64,000 nt of DNA, from positions 1 through 64,000 of the forward strand of contig CAAGNV010000060.1 in the NCBI GenBank assembly GCA_900771425.1, written 5' to 3'. The stretch comes from Bacteroidaceae bacterium (lineage in GTDB: Bacteria > Bacteroidota > Bacteroidia > Bacteroidales > Bacteroidaceae). Every line of letters starts with the position of its first letter. The first letter of the stretch is position 1. The notes beneath the pieces are model-generated. The model saw only the letters and a program-made list of their open reading frames with translations. It made no database searches and had not been told where the DNA came from. This document shows, piece after piece, positions 1 through 7,479 of this stretch. The translations under genes were made by a program, and so were the position numbers.

Positions 1-1
1 C

Positions 2-190
2 TACAAGACCATCATGAGCAGAATCGACACCAAGGCTTTCGGAGTCAAGGGGACATTCCGCATAAAGGCTTTTGTCTTCAGGTTCGTCTCCGTACCTGCC
101 AAGTGGATTCTGACTGCAAGGCAGTACGTGCTGAATATCTACACGGAAAACCGTGCTTATGCAAAACCTTTTACAACAGGATTCGGGTAA
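2..190 (+). CDS. Insertion-sequence transposase, C-terminal 62 residues (IS1380-like)
   Basis: The reading frame enters from outside the window and ends in TAA at 188-190. The visible part is rich in Arg, Lys and aromatic residues (FRFVSVPAKWIL, then ARQYVLNIYTEN). That pattern resembles the C-terminus of IS1380-family DDE transposases, in which a basic aromatic stretch precedes a short tail. The catalytic residues lie upstream and cannot be checked, so an IS4-like family is also possible. Next to it are non-coding IS end sequence and then the argS promoter, so the element sits just upstream of an essential operon. Confidence 0.55.
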   Translation, partial: YKTIMSRIDTKAFGVKGTFRIKAFVFRFVSVPAKWILTARQYVLNIYTENRAYAKPFTTGFG

Positions 191-540
191 GACTCCTTTC
201 TTAGTGGATAAAACATGCGTATTGCCTCAAGTCGCATCGTGGGGTAAGGGGGTATTGTGAGCTAATGACAAGCAGACTAACAAACATTTCTATCTTGTAT
301 TGGGTTTGACGGAGTATTTGACCACTAAAACACAAAATAATCACATTTGGAAGTTATTTGCGGATTTTAGGTACCTTGTGAAACTTAAGCAGGATCCTAT
401 CACTCGAAATTCCAGATGAACCCGATTTTTCATCAACAATAAATCTCAGGCAATGTCACAAAGAACTACTACCGAGGCCTAATAGGCGGTGGAAATCCAA
501 CTTAATTCAGTTTTATGGCAGCCAAATGACTATTTTTTCG
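191..540. other. Non-coding 3' part of the insertion sequence and junction to argS
   Basis: No convincing gene is seen between the transposase stop and the argS promoter. The IS right end is probably within about 420-490: 441-450 ends in CTCAGG, and a palindromic CCTAATAGG lies at 479-487. The left end is outside the window, so the inverted repeat and target duplication cannot be confirmed. Confidence 0.35.
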
Positions 541-548
541 TAACTTTG
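541..548 (+). promoter_or_regulatory. Bacteroidota -7 box upstream of argS
   Basis: TAACTTTG followed by CA matches the TAnnTTTG consensus of the Bacteroidota primary sigma factor. It lies 117 bp before the argS start, downstream of the IS remnant, so argS appears to keep its own promoter. Confidence 0.7.
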
Positions 549-664
549 CACGGCAAAATGTGTGAAGGCAAATGCAGCAGGACCAGCAAGTCCACTCGCC
601 TCACCCACCATTCATTGCAAGCAAACATTCATAACAAGGCAAAGAAATTACAAAAAGATACATT

Positions 665-2485
665 ATGGCAATCGAAGAAAAAATCATCGCAGCAGTCATC
701 GAGGGCGTGAAATCCCTCTACGGCGCCGACGTAAACGAGAAAATGGTACAACTCGGTGCAACACGTAAGGAGTTTGAAGGTCAACTCACACTCGTAGTGT
801 TCCCATTCCTGAAAATGTCGAAGAAGGCTCCTGAACAGACAGGAACAGAAATCGGCGAATACCTGAAGGCAAACCTCAGTGACGTGGTTGCCGACTTCAA
901 CGTAGTAAAGGGATTCCTCAACCTGTGCATCAATTCACAGTGCTGGGTCGAACTCCTTCAGGGCATTGCCGACGACCCGCAGTTCGGTTTCAAGGCAGTC
1001 ACCGACGACTCACCGCTTGTGATGATTGAATACTCATCGCCAAACACCAACAAGCCTCTGCACCTGGGGCACGTCCGCAATAACCTGCTCGGTGCTGCAC
1101 TGGCACGCATCGTCGAGGCAAACGGCAACAAGGTCGTAAAGACCAATATCGTCAACGACCGAGGCATCCACATCTGCAAGTCGATGCTTGCATGGTTACG
1201 TTATGGCAACGGCGAGACTCCAGAGTCTTCAGGCAAGAAGGGCGACCACCTCATCGGTGACTATTACGTTGCATTCGACAAGCACTACAAGGAAGAATGT
1301 GCCGAACTCGAAGCCAAGTACATAGCCGAAGGCATGGAAGCTGAAGCAGCCAAGGAAAAGGCAAAGCAGGAAGCTCCGCTCATCAAGGAAGCACACGAAA
1401 TGCTCGTGAAGTGGGAACAGGGAGATGAAGAAGTACGCAGTCTGTGGCGCAAGATGAACGAATGGGTCTATGCCGGATTCGACGAGACATACCGCATGAT
1501 GGGCGTAAGCTTCGACAAGATATACTACGAATCAAACACTTACCTCGAAGGTAAGGAAAAGGTGATGGAAGGTTTGGAGAAAGGATTCTTCTATCGCCGC
1601 GAAGATGGCAGCGTATGGGCTGACCTCACCGGCGAAGGTCTCGACGAAAAACTCCTCCTGCGTAGCGACGGTACATCCGTCTATATGACTCAGGACATAG
1701 GTACTGCCAAGCTGCGTTTCCAGGACTTCCCTATCGACAAGATGATATATGTAGTAGGCAACGAGCAGAACTACCACTTCCAGGTGCTGTCGATACTTCT
1801 CGACAAGCTCGGATTCAAGTGGGGCAAGGACCTCGTTCACTTCTCTTACGGCATGGTCGAACTGCCTAACGGAAAGATGAAGAGCCGCGAAGGTACCGTA
1901 GTCGATGCCGACGACCTCATCGCAACTATGATTGCCGACGCACGCCAGACAAGCGACGAAGCAGGCAAGTTCGCCGACATGAGCGAGGAAGAAAAGAAGG
2001 AAGTGGCACGCGTCGTAGGTCTCGGAGCACTGAAGTACTTCATTCTCAAGGTCGATGCACGCAAGAACATGTTGTTCAACCCAGCCGAAAGTATCGACTT
2101 CAACGGTAACACAGGTCCGTTCATTCAATATACTTATGCCCGCATCGCCTCAATCATGCGCAAGGCAAAGGATGCCGGCATCGAACCGATGGCTAATGGA
2201 CAAAAGCCAATTGCTGTTTCCGACAAGGAAATCGCACTTATTCAGAAACTCAATGCCTTCGCTACTGCCGTAGCACAGGCAGGTCAGGACTACAGTCCTT
2301 CAGGCATCGCCAACTACTGCTACGAACTGACCAAGGAGTTCAACCAGTTCTACCATGATTACAGCATCCTCGGTGCCGACGACACTGACACCAAGCAGTT
2401 CCGCCTCCTCCTTGCCAAGACCGTGGCAAAGGTGCTGAAGCAAGGCATGGGACTGTTAGGCATCGAAATGCCAGAGAGAATGTAA
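665..2485 (+). CDS. argS: Arginyl-tRNA synthetase
   Basis: Class I aminoacyl-tRNA synthetase that charges tRNA-Arg with arginine in the cytoplasm, using ATP. At 606 residues it is within the usual size. The HIGH-type signature is HLGH near residue 133, in the context NTNKPLHLGHVRNNLLG. The KMSKS loop is degenerate, MKSREGT near residue 405, as is common in ArgRS. The C-terminal DALR-type anticodon-binding domain covers roughly the last 120 residues and ends MGLLGIEMPERM, the usual ArgRS ending. ATG 665 was chosen because it follows an A-rich leader about 115 bp after a TAnnTTTG promoter. It is the first gene of a likely four-gene operon with gaps of 33, 34 and 29 bp. Confidence 0.97.
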   Translation: MAIEEKIIAAVIEGVKSLYGADVNEKMVQLGATRKEFEGQLTLVVFPFLKMSKKAPEQTGTEIGEYLKANLSDVVADFNVVKGFLNLCINSQCWVELLQGIADDPQFGFKAVTDDSPLVMIEYSSPNTNKPLHLGHVRNNLLGAALARIVEANGNKVVKTNIVNDRGIHICKSMLAWLRYGNGETPESSGKKGDHLIGDYYVAFDKHYKEECAELEAKYIAEGMEAEAAKEKAKQEAPLIKEAHEMLVKWEQGDEEVRSLWRKMNEWVYAGFDETYRMMGVSFDKIYYESNTYLEGKEKVMEGLEKGFFYRREDGSVWADLTGEGLDEKLLLRSDGTSVYMTQDIGTAKLRFQDFPIDKMIYVVGNEQNYHFQVLSILLDKLGFKWGKDLVHFSYGMVELPNGKMKSREGTVVDADDLIATMIADARQTSDEAGKFADMSEEEKKEVARVVGLGALKYFILKVDARKNMLFNPAESIDFNGNTGPFIQYTYARIASIMRKAKDAGIEPMANGQKPIAVSDKEIALIQKLNAFATAVAQAGQDYSPSGIANYCYELTKEFNQFYHDYSILGADDTDTKQFRLLLAKTVAKVLKQGMGLLGIEMPERM

Positions 2486-2518
2486 CGATTCGACATTTTA
2501 GCCAAAACACATACACCC

Positions 2519-2941
2519 ATGAATACCAACAACCACACCATCACCGAAGCACTATGCGTCGATGCAGCATGCAGCGGCAATCCGGGCATGATGGAGTATC
2601 GTGGGGTACACATACCGTCGGGCAAGCAGATATTCCATTTCGGACCAATCTTCGGAACGAACAACATCGGTGAATTCCTTGCCATCGTACATGGGCTGGC
2701 ACTGCTCAAGCAGCGTGGACGCGAGGACATGGTCATCTACTCCGACAGTTTCACGGCGCGAACCTGGGTAAGCAAGAAGAAATGCAAGACCACGCTCGAG
2801 CGCAACGAGAAGACTGCCCAGGTGCTCGACCTCATGGCACGTGCCGAGAACTGGCTCAACCAGAATACATACCAAAACAAGATAGAGGTCTGGCAGACCG
2901 ACCTGTGGGGCGAGATACCTGCCGACTTCGGAAGAAAGTAA
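2519..2941 (+). CDS. Ribonuclease H family protein
   Basis: A 140-residue RNase HI-fold protein that would cleave RNA in RNA-DNA hybrids. The carboxylate tetrad is visible: D15 (VDAACSGNPG), E52 (GEFLAI), D76 (YSDS) and D136 in the ending WGEIPADFGRK. The ADFGRK ending is typical of a Bacteroidota RNase H lineage. There is no hybrid-binding viroplasmin-like N-terminal domain, so this is the short form. It starts 33 bp after argS and is probably cotranscribed. Catalytic residues are seen directly; the cellular role (primer or R-loop removal) is inferred from the family. Confidence 0.85.
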   Translation: MNTNNHTITEALCVDAACSGNPGMMEYRGVHIPSGKQIFHFGPIFGTNNIGEFLAIVHGLALLKQRGREDMVIYSDSFTARTWVSKKKCKTTLERNEKTAQVLDLMARAENWLNQNTYQNKIEVWQTDLWGEIPADFGRK

Positions 2942-2975
2942 TACTCGGATAGTAAGATTCAGAAGACAGTAAGAT

Positions 2976-4832
2976 ATGAAGGAATTCTTCAAGATAATGG
3001 GTGACTACTTCAAGCCCTACAAGAAATACATTGCCTGGACATTCGTGCTGAACGTCCTCGCAGCCGTATTCAACGTGTTTTCGTTTGCCTTCATCATACC
3101 TATACTGAAGATACTGTTCAAGGTCGATGACCAGGTCTATCAGTTCATGCCATGGTTCCTCGAAGAGGGTACGTGGAACGAGCAGATCAAGCAGATAGGC
3201 GATGCTGCCCAGAACAATATGTTCTACTATTCGCAGGAACTCATCTCCAACTACGGTCCAGCCACGACTCTCCTTCTGCTCGGCGGCGTGCTGGCATTCC
3301 TCACTCTGCTCAAGACGGGCGCTTACTTCGGCGGTTCTGCCACGCTCATGCCTATCAAGTCGGGCATCGTCCGTGACCTGCGCGAACAGATTTACAAGAA
3401 GATACTGGCGCTGCCTATGTCGTTCTTTACCGAGGAGAAGAAAGGCGACATACTCACCCGCGTCAGCAGCGACGTCAACGAAGTGAACTCATCAATAGGC
3501 AGTTCGCTCGACATGATTATCAAGAACCCTATACTCATACTCGTATATGTAGGCACGTTGTTCACCATCAGCTGGCAACTTACCCTCTTCACCTTTATCG
3601 TCGTGCCGTTCCTTGCCATAGGCATCGGGCGCATCGGCAAGAAGTTGAAGTCGAAGTCGCTCTATGTTCAGCAGAAGTGGAGCGAAGGATTCAGCCAGAT
3701 AGAGGAGACACTGGGCGGATTGCGCATCATCAAGGCATTCATTGCCGAGAAGAAGATGGCAGACCGTTTCGTGGCAGTGAACAACGAGTTCCGACGTGCC
3801 GACATGATGGTGTCGATACGTCAGTCGGCGGCTCATCCAGTCAGCGAGTTCCTCGGCACGGTCATGATTATCATCGTGCTGTGGTTCGGCGGATTCCTTA
3901 TTTTCTCGGGCAAGTCATCGTTCGATGCCAGCACGTTCATCTTCTTCCTCGTCATACTCTACTCCATCCTCCAACCTATCAAGGACCTCTCGAAAGCAGG
4001 TTACAGCATACAGAAGGGTATGGCATCGATGGAACGTATCAACAAGATTCTCAATGCAGAGAACAACATACACGAAAAGGCCGATGCGGTGGAAATCACC
4101 GACTTGAAGTCCGACATCGTACTCAATCACGTCAACTTCTCATATAATGATACCCGCGAGGTGCTGCACGACATCAACGTCACCGTACGCAAGGGGCAGA
4201 CCATCGCACTCGTCGGTCAGTCGGGTTCGGGCAAATCGACTCTCGTTGACCTCATACCTCGTTACCACGACATCCAGCAGGGTGAGATACTAATCGACGG
4301 CACCGACATACGCGACATGAAGATACGTTCGCTGCGCGGACTCATCGGCAACGTCAATCAAGAGGCAATCCTCTTCAACGACACCGTTTTCAACAACATA
4401 GCCTTCGGCATGCCTGATGCCACACGCCAGCAAGTGGAAGATGCCGCACGCATAGCCAATGCCCACGATTTCATAATGGAGATGGAGCAAGGCTACGACA
4501 CCTGCGTAGGCGACCGTGGCTGCCGACTTTCGGGCGGACAGCGCCAACGCATCAGCATAGCACGTGCCATACTGAAGAACCCACCGATCCTCATACTCGA
4601 CGAAGCCACCAGCGCGCTCGACACCGAATCGGAGAAACTCGTTCAGGACGCACTCGAACGCCTGATGAAGTCACGCACCACCATTGCCATTGCCCACCGC
4701 CTCTCTACCATCAAGAATGCCGACCTCATCTATGTCCTACACGAGGGACGCATCGTAGAACAAGGTACTCACGACGAACTCATCGCCATGGGTGGCTACT
4801 ACAAGAAACTCAACGACATGCAGCAGTTGTAA
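2976..4832 (+). CDS. MsbA-like ABC exporter (fused permease and ATPase)
   Basis: A 618-residue half-transporter of the lipid/multidrug exporter class. The N-terminal half has about six hydrophobic segments in the ABC type 1 exporter domain (roughly residues 15-340). The nucleotide-binding domain follows: Walker A GQSGSGKST near residue 413, signature LSGGQRQR near 517, Walker B ILILDEATS near 538, and an H-loop in IAIAHRLST. It would work as a homodimer in the inner membrane. The family includes MsbA, which flips lipid A core, but the substrate cannot be read from sequence. The adjacent membrane-anchored phospho/sulfo-hydrolase makes an envelope-lipid substrate plausible. Position inside the argS operon suggests constitutive expression. 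Confidence 0.9.
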   Translation: MKEFFKIMGDYFKPYKKYIAWTFVLNVLAAVFNVFSFAFIIPILKILFKVDDQVYQFMPWFLEEGTWNEQIKQIGDAAQNNMFYYSQELISNYGPATTLLLLGGVLAFLTLLKTGAYFGGSATLMPIKSGIVRDLREQIYKKILALPMSFFTEEKKGDILTRVSSDVNEVNSSIGSSLDMIIKNPILILVYVGTLFTISWQLTLFTFIVVPFLAIGIGRIGKKLKSKSLYVQQKWSEGFSQIEETLGGLRIIKAFIAEKKMADRFVAVNNEFRRADMMVSIRQSAAHPVSEFLGTVMIIIVLWFGGFLIFSGKSSFDASTFIFFLVILYSILQPIKDLSKAGYSIQKGMASMERINKILNAENNIHEKADAVEITDLKSDIVLNHVNFSYNDTREVLHDINVTVRKGQTIALVGQSGSGKSTLVDLIPRYHDIQQGEILIDGTDIRDMKIRSLRGLIGNVNQEAILFNDTVFNNIAFGMPDATRQQVEDAARIANAHDFIMEMEQGYDTCVGDRGCRLSGGQRQRISIARAILKNPPILILDEATSALDTESEKLVQDALERLMKSRTTIAIAHRLSTIKNADLIYVLHEGRIVEQGTHDELIAMGGYYKKLNDMQQL

Positions 4833-4861
4833 ATCATTGTAGGCATTCGTTTTTCCTTCCC

Positions 4862-6682
4862 ATGAAACACATATCGTTCACAATAAGGCTATATGCCACT
4901 TTCCTGCTTCTATTCATCGTTCAGAAGCCGCTGTTCATGGCATATAACCACAACTACGCCGAACATCTGTCGGCATCTGACTTCTTCGATGTCATCCGTG
5001 CCGGACTTCCGCTCGACCTCTCCGTATCAGCCTATCTCACAGCCATTCCGCTGCTCGTGGCCCTCGCCTCGCTTTTCATTCGCCGAATGAACCTGAAGAA
5101 ATGGCTCACCCCCTACTACATCGTCGTTGCGCTGATTATATCAGTACTTTTCATCAGCGATGCCGTCGCCTACAACTTCCTCGGAGTCAAAGTCGATGCA
5201 CTCGAACTGATGTACCTGTCCAATCCAGCCGACATGCTGGCAAGCCTCACGCCAATCCAGGCATTGCTCGGCATTGCGGCAGTCACGCTGTTTACTTCAT
5301 GCTACACCTCATCACTGCGTTGTACGACACCTGTTTCTCTGGCAACACGCAGCAGATGGCTGCAAGCCATACTCGCCCTGCCACTGATGGGGTTGCTCTT
5401 CCTTGCCGTACGCGGAGGACTGGGCAAATCGACAGCCAACATCAGCTATGCCTACTACAGCCCCGTCCAGTTCTTCAACCACTCAGCCGTCAATCCCGTA
5501 TTCAACATGTTTCACTCGCTCGGCAAGTACGAGGACATAGCCCATCAGTTCCGCTTCTACCCTGACACTCAGGTCAATCAAGAGTGGGCACCAGCCTTCG
5601 CCGCCGACACCACCCTCGCCCATCCACTCCTGCGAACCGACCGCCCCGACATACTGTTCATCATCTGGGAAGGCTGCGGCAGTCACTTCGCCGACGACAC
5701 ACTCATCACCCCTGGCTTCAACCGTCTGAAAGCCGAAGGCACATACTTCGACCACATATATGCCAACAGTTACCGCACCGACCGAGGCCTCGTCTCGACT
5801 CTCAGCGGATGGCAGTCACTCCCCACACTCTCATTGATGAAGCGCACCGACATCTGCCGCCGGCTGCCTTCCATCAGTTCCGAACTCCGCAGCATCGGTT
5901 ACGACACCCACCTTTATTATGGCGGCGACATCAGTTTCACCAACATGCGGTGCTACTTTACCGAGACAGGATTTAACCACATCACCAGCGACGAAGACAT
6001 CCATGTAACCACGCCCGTCAATCCATGGGGATTCCACGACGAGTGGATCAACACCATACCGCTGTTCGCTGCAAGCCAAGGAGAGGGAGACAGCCATCAG
6101 GGCGATTTCTCCGTAATACTCACACTCAGCAGCCACGAGCCGTGGACAGTACCCTACCAGCGCCTGACCGACGAACGCGAGAACTCCTTTGCCTATGCCG
6201 ACAGCTGCATCACCAGCCTCATCGACAGCCTGCGCCATACCGACCGTTGGCATAACCTGCTCGTCGTCATCACAGCCGACCACGGCATCCCATGGTACAG
6301 CGGCCAGCCATCAGCCGACGACTCCATACCCCACATCCCCATGCTGTGGTTCGGCGGAGCAATGCGTCACGATGCCCCACGTGTCGTCAGCACCATCGGC
6401 AGCCAGTCCGACCTCGCCGCCACCCTGTTTGCACAGATGCACCTCACCCCGTCAGCACCTTTCCCTCTCTCCCGCAACATACTCGGCCGACAATACACTG
6501 CACCATTCGCCTTCAACGCATCGAAGGGCGCAGCACACCTCATCGACTCGCTCGGCATCTTCACCTACGACCATCACACCGACCAGCCACTCACCCAGCC
6601 GGCCGACACCATCCGCCTCCACCGCACCCGCTCACTCCTACAATTTATTTATAATGTGACGGCAAGGATGGAAGGGAAATGA
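4862..6682 (+). CDS. LtaS-like membrane sulfatase/phosphotransferase
   Basis: A 606-residue protein with about five N-terminal membrane segments (first about 200 residues) followed by an extracytoplasmic alkaline-phosphatase-superfamily domain. Visible metal and active-site elements are DILFIIWEGCGSH near residue 263, a candidate nucleophile Thr near 305 in YRTDRGLVSTLSG, and the ADHG metal motif near 472. The fold matches LtaS, OpgB and phosphoethanolamine transferases. Gram-negative Bacteroidota make no lipoteichoic acid, so a lipid A or glycan phosphate modification is more likely. It starts 29 bp after the ABC exporter and closes the operon. The substrate is unknown. Confidence 0.8.
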   Translation: MKHISFTIRLYATFLLLFIVQKPLFMAYNHNYAEHLSASDFFDVIRAGLPLDLSVSAYLTAIPLLVALASLFIRRMNLKKWLTPYYIVVALIISVLFISDAVAYNFLGVKVDALELMYLSNPADMLASLTPIQALLGIAAVTLFTSCYTSSLRCTTPVSLATRSRWLQAILALPLMGLLFLAVRGGLGKSTANISYAYYSPVQFFNHSAVNPVFNMFHSLGKYEDIAHQFRFYPDTQVNQEWAPAFAADTTLAHPLLRTDRPDILFIIWEGCGSHFADDTLITPGFNRLKAEGTYFDHIYANSYRTDRGLVSTLSGWQSLPTLSLMKRTDICRRLPSISSELRSIGYDTHLYYGGDISFTNMRCYFTETGFNHITSDEDIHVTTPVNPWGFHDEWINTIPLFAASQGEGDSHQGDFSVILTLSSHEPWTVPYQRLTDERENSFAYADSCITSLIDSLRHTDRWHNLLVVITADHGIPWYSGQPSADDSIPHIPMLWFGGAMRHDAPRVVSTIGSQSDLAATLFAQMHLTPSAPFPLSRNILGRQYTAPFAFNASKGAAHLIDSLGIFTYDHHTDQPLTQPADTIRLHRTRSLLQFIYNVTARMEGK

Positions 6683-6777
6683 AACAGTTTTTCTGGAAAT
6701 TAGGAAACGGAACTTATACTTTCCACAAATGCAGCATACAAGCATATCATTTTACGTCGATAACAACAAAAGAAGCA

Positions 6778-6931
6778 GTGGTTTTTCGGTTCCGAAGCAG
6801 TGGGTTTTCGACTCCGAACCTGTGGGTTTTCGGCTCCGAAGCAGTGGGTTTTCGACTCCGAAGCAGTGGGTTTTCGGCGTCGAACGTATGTCCCTTCGGC
6901 TTCGAAGATGCAGTGCTTCGGCCAAGAACAT
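6778..6931. repeat. 22-bp palindromic repeat array A (7 units)
   Basis: Seven contiguous units start at 6778, 6800, 6822, 6844, 6866, 6888 and 6910. The first five are close copies with core GTGGGTTTTCGRCTCCGAAGC; the last two are degenerate. Each has a short palindrome of the form TTCG-n4-CGAA (for example TTCGGCTCCGAA), intact in the first six. The segment CCGAAGCAGTGGG resembles CCCAAGCAGGTGGG of the arrays at 15057, 34507 and 59288, so these may be diverged relatives. There are no spacers, so this is not a CRISPR. Confidence 0.8.
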
Positions 6932-7235
6932 ACGTACGTTCCTGGCAAAACATATTGATGTTTCAGTCAAGACATACGACAGACTTGCACCAACCATCTA
7001 TATGATTTCGTCATGACACCTATATGACTTCGTAAATAGAAAAACAATAACAGATGATGGTGTTCAGTATTATTAAAATTCCTCCCAGTCTCTTCATCAA
7101 AAGCATGAAGCTTGGAAGCACGAGGACTTTCAGTTTGTCGCCAAAATAAGTAAAGATGAATTCATAAAAATGTCTCATAACATACACGGAAAGAGCGCGG
7201 GAATGGGGGAAGATGCATGTGTGCACAAATAAATT

Positions 7236-7268
7236 AGGAGAAGTATCTTCCGCTGAAGTACTTCTCCT
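7236..7268 (-). terminator. Hairpin with U-rich 3' side on the minus strand
   Basis: AGGAGAAGTA (7236-7245) pairs with TACTTCTCCT (7259-7268), a perfect 10-bp stem with a 13-nt loop. Read on the minus strand it is followed by AATTTATTTG, weakly terminator-like. It lies about 65 bp downstream of the minus-strand promoter box at 7331 and about 210 bp beyond the GH115 stop, so it could end either transcript. Confidence 0.5.
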
Positions 7269-7330
7269 ACCACTAATCAAACTTAACTATTAACTTGAAC
7301 AATTATTTTACTTATTCCTATTTTCGAGTG

Positions 7331-7338
7331 CAAAGTTA
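7331..7338 (-). promoter_or_regulatory. Orphan minus-strand -7 box
   Basis: TAACTTTG followed by CAC, read on the minus strand, has a TTG about 20 bp upstream at -33 spacing. No gene starts within 50 bp. It points into the gap between GH115 and the sulfatase-like gene, toward the hairpin at 7236-7268. Confidence 0.5.
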
Positions 7339-7479
7339 CGTCACTATCTGTAAATGAGCAAGAAAAAGTGTAACATCGATTTTATCCTATGTAACAATAT
7401 GCACTTTTGATACGTGACAGCAAGTGATATAGTACATTTTCGCCGTTTTGGCCGGTCAATCGACACTTCTGTGCCTGTG

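Larger units (their letters stand above)
6683..7479. other. 797-bp convergent intergenic region
   Basis: Between the sulfatase-like gene (+) and GH115 (-). It holds a seven-unit 22-bp palindromic array (6778-6931), a hairpin with a U-rich tail on the minus strand (7236-7268) and a minus-strand promoter box (7331-7338). A weak minus-strand frame (start ATG at 7177, to 7020) would encode a 52-residue peptide with a hydrophobic C-terminus, but nothing else supports it as a gene. Confidence 0.6.

Noticed and set aside
191..664. Search for a tRNA gene near the argS promoter
   Set aside because: No cloverleaf or T-loop sequence was found there or in the other intergenic regions by eye.
6778..6931. 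CRISPR-like regular repeats (also at 15057, 34507, 45069, 51687 and 59288)
   Set aside because: Units are contiguous with no unique spacers, each contains its own palindrome, and no cas genes are present.
6700..7005. Several overlapping open frames on both strands through array A
   Set aside because: They are translations of the 22-bp repeat in different frames and have no start context or family similarity.
7020..7280. 86-residue minus-strand open frame
   Set aside because: It begins with TTG inside the hairpin region and has no recognisable motif. The internal ATG (52 residues, hydrophobic end) is noted only as a weak possibility.
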